Source of the DNA: Pseudomonas parakoreensis
GTDB lineage: Bacteria > Pseudomonadota > Gammaproteobacteria > Pseudomonadales > Pseudomonadaceae
DNA: 64,000 bases
NCBI RefSeq assembly: GCF_021602155.1
Contig: NZ_BQHY01000019.1
Coordinates: 1-64,000, forward strand
Direction of reading: 5' to 3'
This document shows, one piece after another, positions 44,725 through 53,165 of this stretch. The notes under the pieces are model-generated. The model was given only the letters and a program-made list of their open reading frames with translations, did not search any database and was not told where the DNA came from. Numbering within the stretch: the stretch's first letter is position 1; every line of letters begins with the position of its first letter. Position numbers and translations under genes: made by a program.

Positions 44725-45555
44725 ATGACCATCATTGCCAGTCTGTTGCGTGCCGCCGAACTGCCGGATTCGCCGACGGCGCGTCTGGATGCCGAATTGC
44801 TCCTGGCGGCGGCACTGGGCAAGCCGCGCAGCTTCCTCCACACCTGGCCTGAGCGCATCGTGCCCAGCGAAGCGGCGCTGCTCTTCGCCGAGTATCTGCA
44901 GCGACGTCGCGGCGGTGAGCCGGTGGCCTATATTCTTGGTCAGCAGGGGTTCTGGAAACTCGATCTGGAAGTTGCACCGCACACGCTGATTCCGCGCCCG
45001 GACACCGAATTGCTGGTCGAAGCCGCGCTGGAGTTGCTGGCGGCGACGCCGGCCAAAGTGCTCGATCTGGGCACCGGCAGCGGCGCGATTGCCTTGGCTC
45101 TGGCCAGCGAACGCCCGGCGTGGCAAGTCACGGCGGTGGATCGCGTGCTGGAAGCCGTGGCCCTGGCCGAACGCAACCGCCAGCGCTTGAGCCTGAACAA
45201 CGCCACGGTGCTGAGCAGCCACTGGTTCAGCTCCCTCGAAGGCCAGCGCTTCCATCTGATCATCAGTAACCCGCCCTACATCGCCGCTGCCGACCCGCAT
45301 CTGGTCGAGGGCGACGTGCGCTTCGAACCGGCCAGTGCGCTGGTGGCCGGTATCGACGGGCTCGATGATCTGCGCCTGATCGTCGCCCAGGCGCCGGATC
45401 ATCTGGAAGCCGGCGGCTGGCTGATGCTCGAACACGGCTATGATCAAGCCGAGGCCGTGCGTGATCTGTTGCTGACCCGCGGTTTTGAACAAGTCCACAG
45501 CCGCACCGATCTGGGCGGCCATCAACGGATCAGCCTGGGGCGCCTGCCGTGCTGA
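44725..45555 (+). CDS. prmC: Release-factor glutamine methyltransferase
   Basis: 276 residues. The SAM-binding motif (VLDLGTGSGAIAL, about 112-124) and the substrate motif NPPY (ISNPPYIAAADPH) are present. It methylates the GGQ glutamine of RF1 and RF2. It starts immediately after the prfA stop. Confidence 0.96.
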   Translation: MTIIASLLRAAELPDSPTARLDAELLLAAALGKPRSFLHTWPERIVPSEAALLFAEYLQRRRGGEPVAYILGQQGFWKLDLEVAPHTLIPRPDTELLVEAALELLAATPAKVLDLGTGSGAIALALASERPAWQVTAVDRVLEAVALAERNRQRLSLNNATVLSSHWFSSLEGQRFHLIISNPPYIAAADPHLVEGDVRFEPASALVAGIDGLDDLRLIVAQAPDHLEAGGWLMLEHGYDQAEAVRDLLLTRGFEQVHSRTDLGGHQRISLGRLPC

Positions 45556-46304
45556 ATGATCAGGAATTGCTGCGCTATAGCCGGCAGATTCTGCTGCAAC
45601 ACATCGACATCGATGGGCAACTGAAGCTCAAAGACAGCCGCGTGCTGATCGTCGGCCTTGGCGGTCTCGGTGCGCCGGTCGCGCTGTATCTGGCAGCGGC
45701 CGGTGTCGGTGAGTTGCATCTGGCGGATTTCGACACGGTCGACCTGACCAATCTGCAGCGTCAGATCATTCATGACACCGACAGCGTCGGCATGAGCAAG
45801 GTCGACTCGGCGCTCAAGCGCCTCGGCGCGATCAACCCCGAGATTCAACTGGTGCCGCACCGTCAGGCGCTGGACGAGGACTCCCTTGCCGCTGCCGTGT
45901 CGGCGGTGGATCTGGTGCTCGACTGTTCCGACAATTTCTCCACCCGCGAAGCGGTCAACGCCGCATGCGTGGCCGCGCGCAAGCCGCTGGTCAGCGGCGC
46001 GGCGATTCGTCTGGAAGGGCAGTTGGCGGTGTTCGACCCGCGTCGCCCGGAAAGTCCGTGCTACCACTGCCTGTACGGGCATGGCAGCGAAGCCGAATTG
46101 ACGTGCAGCGAGGCCGGTGTGGTCGGGCCACTGGTGGGCCTGGTCGGCAGTCTTCAGGCGCTCGAAGCCTTGAAAGTGCTGGTCGGTTTCGGCGAACCAC
46201 TGGTAGGCCGCTTGCTGCTGATCGATGCCTTGGGTTCGCGCTTTCGTGAGCTGCGGGTCAAGCGCGATCCGGGCTGCAGCGTCTGCGGATCGCACGATGC
46301 GTGA
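45549..46304 (+). CDS. moeB: Molybdopterin-synthase adenylyltransferase (ThiF/MoeB family)
   Basis: 251 residues, GTG start. The nucleotide loop [10 protein letters not shown] (about 35-44), the catalytic CSDNFSTR region and zinc cysteines (CYHC and CSVC) are intact. It activates MoaD or ThiS-like small proteins by adenylation. It overlaps prmC by 7 bases and murI by 8. Confidence 0.92.
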   Translation: MLNDQELLRYSRQILLQHIDIDGQLKLKDSRVLIVGLGGLGAPVALYLAAAGVGELHLADFDTVDLTNLQRQIIHDTDSVGMSKVDSALKRLGAINPEIQLVPHRQALDEDSLAAAVSAVDLVLDCSDNFSTREAVNAACVAARKPLVSGAAIRLEGQLAVFDPRRPESPCYHCLYGHGSEAELTCSEAGVVGPLVGLVGSLQALEALKVLVGFGEPLVGRLLLIDALGSRFRELRVKRDPGCSVCGSHDA

Positions 46305-47088
46305 GGCACCGATCGCGGTGTTCGATTCCGGTGTCGGCGGCTTGTCGGTACTGGCCGAAGTCCAGCGGTTGCTGCCCCATGAGTCACTGCTGTACTTCGC
46401 CGATTGCGGGCACATTCCCTACGGCGAGAAATCCCCTGAGTTCATCCGCCAGCGCTGCAAGGTGATGGCCGGTTTTTTCCGCGAGCAGGGCGCCAAGGCC
46501 CTGGTGATTGCCTGCAACACCGCGACGGTGGCCGCTGTTGCCGATCTGCGCCGGGATTTCCCCGAGTGGCCGATTGTCGGCATGGAGCCCGCGGTCAAAC
46601 CTGCTGCTGCCGCGACCCGTAGCGGTGTGGTTGGCGTACTTGCCACCACCGGCACGTTGCAGAGCGCCAAGTTCGCCGCGTTGCTTGATCGTTTCGCTAC
46701 CGACGTTCGCGTCATCACCCAGCCGTGCCCCGGTCTGGTCGAGCTGATTGAAAGCGGCGATCTGCATAGCGCCGAGCTGCGCGCATTGCTCCAGCACTAT
46801 GTCGAGCCGCTGCTGGCCAATGGTTGCGACACGATCATTCTCGGTTGCACTCACTATCCGTTTCTCAAGCCGATGCTCAAGACGATGATTCCCGACAGCA
46901 TCAGCCTGATTGACACCGGTGCCGCCGTCGCCCGCCAGTTGCAGCGGCTGCTGGCCGAGCGCGGGTTGCTCGCCCACGGACCGAACCAGCCAGTCAGATT
47001 CTGGACCAGCGCGGATCCGGCGTCCTTTCGCAAAATCCTGCCCCTGTTGGGCCAAGCCACTGGCGACGTCAAAAAATTCACCTTGTAA
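46297..47088 (+). CDS. murI: Glutamate racemase
   Basis: 263 residues from ATG 46297. The two catalytic cysteines lie in ACNTAT (about 71-76) and LGCTHYP (about 181-187), and [11 protein letters not shown] opens the protein. It supplies D-glutamate for peptidoglycan. It is coupled to moeB by an overlap. Confidence 0.96.
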   Translation: MREAPIAVFDSGVGGLSVLAEVQRLLPHESLLYFADCGHIPYGEKSPEFIRQRCKVMAGFFREQGAKALVIACNTATVAAVADLRRDFPEWPIVGMEPAVKPAAAATRSGVVGVLATTGTLQSAKFAALLDRFATDVRVITQPCPGLVELIESGDLHSAELRALLQHYVEPLLANGCDTIILGCTHYPFLKPMLKTMIPDSISLIDTGAAVARQLQRLLAERGLLAHGPNQPVRFWTSADPASFRKILPLLGQATGDVKKFTL

Positions 47089-47200
47089 AAAAAATGTGAA
47101 ATATCTAAAAAGTCAGCTGAACTTCTGCTCAAGCGCTGATTTCTATACCGCTGGGTTTACTAAAAAACCAAACGATCGTTCCGGAAAAGGAAGTTTCAAA

Positions 47201-47719
47201 GTGAAGCGACTATTCTGCTTGGCCGCGATTGCGGCTGCACTGATGGGGCAAAGTATTACCGCACAAGCGGCAGGCGTTGAGTTTGCAGTGGGTGCGACCA
47301 GCGATTCGACAATGACGTATCGCCTCGGCATGAATTTCGATTGGGACAAGAGCTGGCTGCAAAGTGACGTCGGTCGCCTGACCGGTTACTGGAGCGGTGC
47401 CTACACGTATTGGGAGGGTGACAAGACTTCCAGCAACAACAGCCTGTCGTTCTCGCCGGTGTTCGTTTACGAGTTTGCCGGTCAGTCGGTCAAGCCGTAT
47501 GTTGAAGCGGGCATTGGTGTCGCAGCGTTCTCCAACACCAAATATGAAAGCAACAACATCGGCGGCTCTTTGCAGTTCGAAGACCGCATCGGTTTTGGCC
47601 TGCGCTTCAATGGCGGGCATGAAGTCGGGATCCGTGCGACGCACTATTCCAACGCCGGCCTGGCCAGCAGCAACGACGGTGTAGAAAGCTACGCGCTGCA
47701 TTACACGATGCCGCTGTAA
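47201..47719 (+). CDS. pagL: Lipid A 3-O-deacylase PagL
   Basis: 172 residues from GTG 47201, with AAAAGGAAG upstream. A signal peptide ends near residue 23 (AQA). The mature part is an eight-stranded outer-membrane barrel with the catalytic triad H148, S150 and E162 near the C terminus (THYSNAG...GVES). PagL removes an acyl chain from lipid A. The 112-base A/T-rich leader upstream may hold its own promoter. The C-terminal end fits outer-membrane proteins. Confidence 0.92.
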   Translation: MKRLFCLAAIAAALMGQSITAQAAGVEFAVGATSDSTMTYRLGMNFDWDKSWLQSDVGRLTGYWSGAYTYWEGDKTSSNNSLSFSPVFVYEFAGQSVKPYVEAGIGVAAFSNTKYESNNIGGSLQFEDRIGFGLRFNGGHEVGIRATHYSNAGLASSNDGVESYALHYTMPL

Positions 47720-47806
47720 GCAAGATCAAAAGATCGCAGCCTGCGGCAGCTCCTACAGGAAAACCCAATCCCCTGTAGGAGCTGCCGCAGGCTGCGATCT
47801 TTTTGC
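47720..47806. repeat. REP-like inverted repeat after pagL
   Basis: Arms GCAAGATCAAAAGATCGCAGCC... and its complement pair over about 35 bases, beginning immediately after the pagL stop and ending before the convergent YkgJ-like gene. It probably serves as a shared 3' structure. Confidence 0.88.
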
Positions 47807-47812
47807 ATCTAA

Positions 47813-48118
47813 TCAACGGTAGGCCGTGGCAATGCCTTTGCGTTCTTCAAGGCACTCCGGTGCTCCCATCTCGAACTCGCGACAGATCAGCGGACGTCGT
47901 TCGTAGATCGTGCACATCATGCTGTCGCGATCCAGCGCCGCGCACCAGCCGTCGTCCAGACGCAGCATCACTTCACCGCCCCACTCATCGTTATCGATAA
48001 AGCGCTCAGGCACGCCGGTGTCGGTGATCAGCATCACTTCAAGCTGGCAGCAGCACGCCGCGCAGGTCGAGCAGGTGACCGCTGGCTCGGTGATTTGCTG
48101 GTGGGGAATGGTTTTCAT
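47813..48118 (-). CDS. YkgJ-family cysteine-cluster protein
   Basis: 101 residues from ATG 48118. Eight or more cysteines (CSTCAACCCQ near the N terminus, later C in GWCAAL, MCTIYERRPLICREF and APEC) form the pattern of the YkgJ/UPF0153 family, which binds a metal or iron-sulfur cluster. The function is not known. It is separated from the upstream DUF2878 gene by 53 bases, so it may or may not belong to that operon. Confidence 0.83.
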   Translation of the reverse strand: MKTIPHQQITEPAVTCSTCAACCCQLEVMLITDTGVPERFIDNDEWGGEVMLRLDDGWCAALDRDSMMCTIYERRPLICREFEMGAPECLEERKGIATAYR

Positions 48119-48171
48119 GCCGGGCAGTGTAAGGCAGCCGCCGGTTGTCGTGTGAAAGGTCTGACAGACGC

Positions 48172-48663
48172 TCAGTGGCTCAAGCGCCGCGCCATGGCAT
48201 GCAATAACGGAAACAGCAGGGCCCACAGCAGGCCGATGCCGATCAGGGTCGGCACTTCACCGTAGGGGAATCGCACGCCGGCCAGATGTCCGCCGCCGTA
48301 ATAGGAGACAGCGCCGCCCACTGCACCGAGTGCGCTGGCCAGCCACCAGGGACGGGCGCTCCATTGCAGGCAATGCCGCAACGTGGTGGCGAGCAAGGCC
48401 CAGAGCAGCATCAGCCACAGCGGAATCAGCGGCGACAGATCCTGGAATTCGAACACCCCGGCAGCCCGCAACAGGCTGTCTACCGCCGTGCCGACAATCA
48501 CCACGCTGAGGATCAAGCGACCTTCCGCCGCCCAACTGCTGATCCAGCCCAGGTGAATCACCAACACCGCCAGCGCCAGCAGCAGCCACAGACTGTTGCC
48601 ACCGATGACACAAGCCAGCCAGCCGACCTGAAACAGTACGGCATTGGCCACTCGCTCAAGCAT
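48172..48663 (-). CDS. DUF2878 membrane protein
   Basis: 163 residues with about five membrane helices and little polar sequence. It is the last clearly coupled gene of the light-cluster operon (8-base overlap with the cyclopropane-synthase-like gene). DUF2878 proteins often accompany such fatty-acid genes; their role is unknown. Confidence 0.82.
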   Translation of the reverse strand: MLERVANAVLFQVGWLACVIGGNSLWLLLALAVLVIHLGWISSWAAEGRLILSVVIVGTAVDSLLRAAGVFEFQDLSPLIPLWLMLLWALLATTLRHCLQWSARPWWLASALGAVGGAVSYYGGGHLAGVRFPYGEVPTLIGIGLLWALLFPLLHAMARRLSH

Positions 48664-49921
48664 CGAAGCGCCCGAGCAACGGCGCCGGCATGGCCGCCGG
48701 TTTCGCCAGCAGCAATTGCGCCGTGCCGATGGTGCGCTCCAGAAAACCGCCTTCGCAGTAGCACAGGTAAAACTCCCACAGCCGCAGGAAGTAATCGTCG
48801 TAACCCAATTCGCTCAAACGGCCATGGGCGCGGCGAAAGTTTTCGTGCCACAGGCGCAGGGTACGGGCGTAGTGCAGGCCGAAGTCTTCCATGTGGAGCA
48901 GGTTCATGTCGGTTTCGCGGCTGACCACTTCAAGCATTTTTTGTACGCAGGGCAGGGCGCCGCCGGGGAAGATGTAGCGCTGGATGAAGTCGACGCCGCG
49001 CTTGGCCTGCTCGTAGCGCTGCTCGCGGATGGTGATTGCCTGCAACAGCATCAGGCCGTTGCTCTTGAGCAGGTGCGCGCATTGTTTGAAGTAGGTCGGC
49101 AGGAAGCGATGGCCAACCGCTTCGATCATTTCGATCGACACCAGTTTGTCGTACTCGCCGGTGAGGTCGCGGTAATCCTTGAGCAGCAGCGTCACCCGAT
49201 CCTGCAACCCCAGGGCTTCAATGCGCTTGGCGGTAAACGCGTACTGCTCTTTCGACAGGGTCGTGGTGGTGACGCGGCAACCGTAATGCTGCGCAGCATA
49301 GAGCGCCATGCTGCCCCAGCCGGTGCCGATCTCCAGCAGGTGGTCTTCGGGTTGGAGCGCGAGCTTCTGGCAGATCCGTTCCAGCTTGTTCAGTTGTGCC
49401 TGTTCCAGGTTGTCCTCGGGCGTGAGGAACTGCGCGGCCGAATACATCATGGTCGGGTCGAGAAACTGTTCGAACAGATCGTTGCCCAGGTCATAGTGCG
49501 CGGCGATGTTTTTCTGCGAGCCCTTGCGCGTGTTGCGGTTGAGCCAGTGCAGGCCTTGCACCAGTGGCCGGCTGAGGCGGGCCAGACCGCGTTCCATGGC
49601 GTCGAGTACGTCGAGGTTGCTGACGAACACGCGCACCACCGCGGTCAGGTCCGGCGAACTCCAGTAACCGTGGATAAACGCTTCACCGGCACCGATCGAG
49701 CCGTTGCCGGCGACCATGCCCCACACTGCTGCATCCTGGACATGGATTTCACCGAGCAGGTGGCTGCCCGGCGTACCGAACATCAGGCGTTCGCCGTCCT
49801 CGACCACCAGTAATTGCCCGTGTTTGAGTCGGCTCAGTTGCCGCAATACGCCGCGCCGCAGCAGCGAGCCGGTCAAGCCGTTGGTGCTGAAGCGACTGAC
49901 AGTCAGGCTAGAGGATTTCAT
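48656..49921 (-). CDS. SAM-dependent fatty-acid methylase, cyclopropane-fatty-acid synthase family
   Basis: 421 residues from ATG 49921, with AAGGAG upstream. SAM loop LEIGTGWGSMALYA (about 197-210). The C-terminal YLCYCEGGF carries the cysteine equivalent to that of Cfa. It acts on phospholipid acyl chains at the membrane. With the flavin oxidoreductase and DUF1365 neighbours it resembles the methylase (UfaM) of the furan-fatty-acid pathway of Rhodobacter more than a stand-alone Cfa; that assignment is inference. Overlaps DUF1365 by 14 bases. Confidence 0.85.
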   Translation of the reverse strand: MKSSSLTVSRFSTNGLTGSLLRRGVLRQLSRLKHGQLLVVEDGERLMFGTPGSHLLGEIHVQDAAVWGMVAGNGSIGAGEAFIHGYWSSPDLTAVVRVFVSNLDVLDAMERGLARLSRPLVQGLHWLNRNTRKGSQKNIAAHYDLGNDLFEQFLDPTMMYSAAQFLTPEDNLEQAQLNKLERICQKLALQPEDHLLEIGTGWGSMALYAAQHYGCRVTTTTLSKEQYAFTAKRIEALGLQDRVTLLLKDYRDLTGEYDKLVSIEMIEAVGHRFLPTYFKQCAHLLKSNGLMLLQAITIREQRYEQAKRGVDFIQRYIFPGGALPCVQKMLEVVSRETDMNLLHMEDFGLHYARTLRLWHENFRRAHGRLSELGYDDYFLRLWEFYLCYCEGGFLERTIGTAQLLLAKPAAMPAPLLGRFDA

Positions 49922-50723
49922 GGCGGTGCTCCTTGGGAGGCACAGTGGCGATTTGGAAGCTGCCGTCGGCAGCCTGATGAGCAAAAATCGGCGCGCGTTT
50001 GAGCAACAGGCGCAGGGCTTGCCAATAAATGGCCAGACAGGTTTTCGCGGTCATCCACGGAAAACGCCGCAAGTAGCGGTGCAGGCTGCGGCGATCAAGG
50101 GGCTCGCGTTGCAAGTTCAGCGTGGCGTCGAACAGCTTGAGGTCGCCCTGCCAGTCGGCCATGTGCACGCCGAGGTTTTGCGCAGCCGGGCTGAAACTCA
50201 TGCGGTACTCCAGATCGCGCGGCAGGAACGGCGAAACATGAAAGGCCTTGGCCACGGCGAAATGCTGATGAAAGTCTTGCAAGTGGGGCGGCGTGCGGGC
50301 GGGCAAAACGTAGTGATAACGTTCGCGCCACGGCGTGTTGGTCACTTCGCAAAGAATCGCCGCCAGTTGCCCGTCGGCTTCGTGACAATAAAAGAAGCTC
50401 ACCGGATTGAACGCCAGACCCCAACTGCGCGGCTGGGTCAGCAGGCAGACCGAACCTTGCGGCTGATAGCCAATGGCGCCTGCGACCTGCTGGCGTACCG
50501 CGTCGATCAGGCGCATGCCGCTGCCGGTAAAGGCTTTCAGGTAATCGGTTTCGCGAAACGAAAACGGCGCAAAACGGCTGCGGCTGGCAAACGGCGACAG
50601 TTCGAACACGGCGTCCTGTTCGGCCAGATCGAGGTACAACAGACCGATGCGGTAGCGGAATTCGTGGCGTCTGGGCGCAAAGCGCCGATGACCGATCCAG
50701 CCGCTGTACAGGGCGCTGTTCAT
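49908..50723 (-). CDS. DUF1365 protein
   Basis: 271 residues with the family patterns RRHEFRYRIGLLYLDL and LAFNPVSFFYCHEADG, and no signal peptide. DUF1365 genes nearly always sit between a flavin oxidoreductase and a cyclopropane-synthase-like gene, as here, so they probably act on the same acyl substrate, but no reaction is established. Overlaps the flavin gene by 4 bases. Confidence 0.88.
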   Translation of the reverse strand: MNSALYSGWIGHRRFAPRRHEFRYRIGLLYLDLAEQDAVFELSPFASRSRFAPFSFRETDYLKAFTGSGMRLIDAVRQQVAGAIGYQPQGSVCLLTQPRSWGLAFNPVSFFYCHEADGQLAAILCEVTNTPWRERYHYVLPARTPPHLQDFHQHFAVAKAFHVSPFLPRDLEYRMSFSPAAQNLGVHMADWQGDLKLFDATLNLQREPLDRRSLHRYLRRFPWMTAKTCLAIYWQALRLLLKRAPIFAHQAADGSFQIATVPPKEHRHEIL

Positions 50724-51967
50724 AAGCTTTCCCCGAACGCGGCGGCCACGCGTAATGCGCTGACCACGCCGTCCTCATGAAAGCCGTTGGCCCAGTAAGC
50801 GCCGCAGTAGTGGGTGTGCTGCTGACCGTCGATTTCGGCCCAGCGGTTTTGCGCCGCAACGGCCGCAAGGCTGAATTGCGGGTGGGCGTAGGTGTATTTG
50901 GCGAGTACCTTGAACGGGCTGATCCCGGCGCTCTGGTTGAGGCTGACGCAGAACGTGGTGTCACTCTGAATGCCCTGCAGGATGTTCATGTCGTAAGTGA
51001 CTGCCGCGTGAGTATGGCCGGCGCCGCTCAAGCGATAGTTCCAGCTGGCCCACGCCAGTTTTCGGGTCGGCAGCAGACGGGTATCGGTATGCAATACGAC
51101 TTCGTTATCGGCATAAGGCAGGGCGCCGAGGATCGAGCGTTCATTATGGTTGGGCGTGCCCAGCAGTTGCAGGGCCTGATCGCTGTGACAGGCGAGCACG
51201 ACTTTGTCGAAACGCTCGATGCCGGCCGGGCTGTGGATAACCACGCCGTGTTCATCGCGATCGATGCGCGTCACCGGACAACTGAGACGGATCTTGTCCC
51301 CGAACGCGGCGGTCAGCGGCGCGACATAAGCACTTGAGCCGCCCTCGATCACCTGCCACTGCGGGCGGTCACTGACTGACAACAGGCCATGGTTCTTGAA
51401 GAAACGCACGAAGAATTGCAGCGGAAAATTGAGCATCTCGGCCATCGGCATCGACCAGATCGCCGAGCCCATCGGCACGATGTAGTGCAGGATGAAACGT
51501 TCACCGTAACCGCCAGCCTTGAGGTAATCGTCGAGGGTGGTGTCGGCGGCGATCCGCTGTTCGGCGAGGTCGCGCTGGGCTTCTTTATTGAAGCGCAGGA
51601 TGTCGCGCAACATCCCCCAGAAGCCCGGTGACAGCAGGTTGCTGCGCTGGGCGAACAGGCTGTTGAGGTTATTGCCGTTGTATTCCAGGCCGGTGTCCGG
51701 GTCGGTCACCGAGAAGCTCATTTCGGTCGGTTTGAACGACACACCGAGCTGGCCGAGCAAACGAATGAAGTTCGGGTAGGTCCAGTCGTTGAACACGATG
51801 AAGCCGGTGTCCACGTGGTATTCGCGGCCGTCGACGGTTACCTGCACGGTATGCGTGTGGCCGCCCACCCAGTCGCTGGCCTCGAACACCGTGATGTCGT
51901 GTCGGCGATTGAGCAGGTAGGCGCAGGTCAGGCCGGCGATCCCGCTGCCGACAATGGCAATCTTCAT
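50720..51967 (-). CDS. FAD-dependent oxidoreductase (amine-oxidase-like; possible fatty-acid desaturase)
   Basis: 415 residues. The dinucleotide fold opens the protein (MKIAIVGSGIAGLTCAYLL, then FEASDWVGGHTHT), with amine-oxidase-like segments later. In Rhodobacter a homologue by context (UfaD) introduces a double bond into methylated acyl chains on the way to furan fatty acids. The same role is plausible here but not proven. Overlaps the SDR gene by 4 bases. Confidence 0.84.
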   Translation of the reverse strand: MKIAIVGSGIAGLTCAYLLNRRHDITVFEASDWVGGHTHTVQVTVDGREYHVDTGFIVFNDWTYPNFIRLLGQLGVSFKPTEMSFSVTDPDTGLEYNGNNLNSLFAQRSNLLSPGFWGMLRDILRFNKEAQRDLAEQRIAADTTLDDYLKAGGYGERFILHYIVPMGSAIWSMPMAEMLNFPLQFFVRFFKNHGLLSVSDRPQWQVIEGGSSAYVAPLTAAFGDKIRLSCPVTRIDRDEHGVVIHSPAGIERFDKVVLACHSDQALQLLGTPNHNERSILGALPYADNEVVLHTDTRLLPTRKLAWASWNYRLSGAGHTHAAVTYDMNILQGIQSDTTFCVSLNQSAGISPFKVLAKYTYAHPQFSLAAVAAQNRWAEIDGQQHTHYCGAYWANGFHEDGVVSALRVAAAFGESL

Positions 51968-52746
51968 ATCGGGTCTCGCAGCGGTGGGTTGCTGCGCACC
52001 ATGCGCTTGCCGATCGCCAGTTGCAGGCGCGCCGGCAGCTTCGACAGTGGCCACAGCGCCGCCATGAACAGTGCGGGAAAGGCGATCTCCAGCGGACGAT
52101 CCTTGAGCTTGGCGAAGATGTGCCGCGCGGCTTTATCCACAGGCCAGCTCAACGGCATCGGGAAGTCGTTTTTCGCGGTCAGCGGGGTTTCGACAAAACC
52201 CGGGCTGATGATGGTGACTTCGATGCCCTCGACGGCCAGATCGATCCGCAGCGATTCGAACAGATAGCGCAGCCCGGCTTTCGACGCGCCGTAGGCTTCG
52301 GCCCGAGGCAGCGGCAGGTAGGTCACGGAGCTGGCCATGCCGACCAGATGCGGCGCGGTACCTTTGCGCAACAACGGCAGGGCGGCTTCGATGCAGTAAC
52401 TGCTGGCGAGCAGGTTGGTGCGCACCACGTGTTCGATGATCGAGGCATCGAACTGGCGGGCGTCCACGTATTCGCAGGTGCCGGCATTGAGAATCACGCT
52501 GTCCAGTGACCCCCAGGCCTGTTCGATCTGCTGACCGATTTCGCGCACGGTCTGACTGTTGGTCAGATCGCCCGCCACCACCAGCACTTGCCCCGGATAG
52601 CGTTGCGACAACACTTTAAGTGGTGCCACTTGCCGCGAGCTGACGGCCAGATGCGCGCCGCTTTTCAGAATCTCTTCAGCCAGTGCTGCGCCGATGCCAC
52701 TGCTGGCACCGGTCAGCCAATACCGCCGCGGAGGTGTACGACTCAT
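51964..52746 (-). CDS. Short-chain dehydrogenase/reductase
   Basis: 260 residues with NAD(P) loop TGASSGIGAALAEE (about 13-26), NAG (about 91) and the catalytic Ser/Tyr/Lys set (SSVTYLPLP...YGASKAG). The C-terminal part is hydrophobic, which would suit membrane-lipid substrates. Coupled at both ends by 4-base overlaps in the light-cluster operon. The substrate is unknown. Confidence 0.86.
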   Translation of the reverse strand: MSRTPPRRYWLTGASSGIGAALAEEILKSGAHLAVSSRQVAPLKVLSQRYPGQVLVVAGDLTNSQTVREIGQQIEQAWGSLDSVILNAGTCEYVDARQFDASIIEHVVRTNLLASSYCIEAALPLLRKGTAPHLVGMASSVTYLPLPRAEAYGASKAGLRYLFESLRIDLAVEGIEVTIISPGFVETPLTAKNDFPMPLSWPVDKAARHIFAKLKDRPLEIAFPALFMAALWPLSKLPARLQLAIGKRMVRSNPPLRDPI

Positions 52747-53165
52747 CCCATTCTCCTTTTCAACCAGGCGATCGCCCGGCCCAATACGGGTAAATGTTCA
52801 TACAGCATGGCCCCGGCATCGAAATAATCCCGGTGGCGATAAACCTTGTCTCGCCAGAGCAGGTGCGAACACCCGGCGACGCGAATCAAACGGCCGCCGG
52901 CCAGACGCGGGTGGCGGTAACTCATGACCCAGCGCAAGTAGCCTTCGCCGTCAGCGATCTGGTCGAAGCCGTGGAAATCGAAGCGCAGCTCGCTGACGTT
53001 GGCATACAACTCGCTGAAGTAATGGCGCAGTTGTTTCAAACCCTGCACTTCATGCAGCGGGTCGGTGAAGTGAATGTCATCGCTGTACAGCTCGCCCAGG
53101 CGTTGCAAGTTGTCTTTGTTCAACCCGGCAAACTGGTGGGCGAAGCGGCGCAGGAATTCACTCAT
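52743..53165 (-). CDS. NTF2-like (SnoaL-type) protein
   Basis: 140 residues with the cone-shaped NTF2 pattern (FAGLNKDNLQRLGELYSDDIHFTDPLHEVQG and the later WRDKVYRHRDYFDAG). Such proteins are small isomerases, cyclases or binding proteins. Between phrB and the SDR gene in the operon it may act in the lipid branch. Overlaps phrB by 8 bases. Confidence 0.84.
   Translation of the reverse strand: MSEFLRRFAHQFAGLNKDNLQRLGELYSDDIHFTDPLHEVQGLKQLRHYFSELYANVSELRFDFHGFDQIADGEGYLRWVMSYRHPRLAGGRLIRVAGCSHLLWRDKVYRHRDYFDAGAMLYEHLPVLGRAIAWLKRRMG

Noticed and set aside
50705-50710. TGTACA inside the DUF1365 gene start and other copies within genes (for example 1222, 2727)
   Set aside because: The hexamer is frequent in coding regions; without an 18-bp partner and an intergenic place it is not evidence of an operator.
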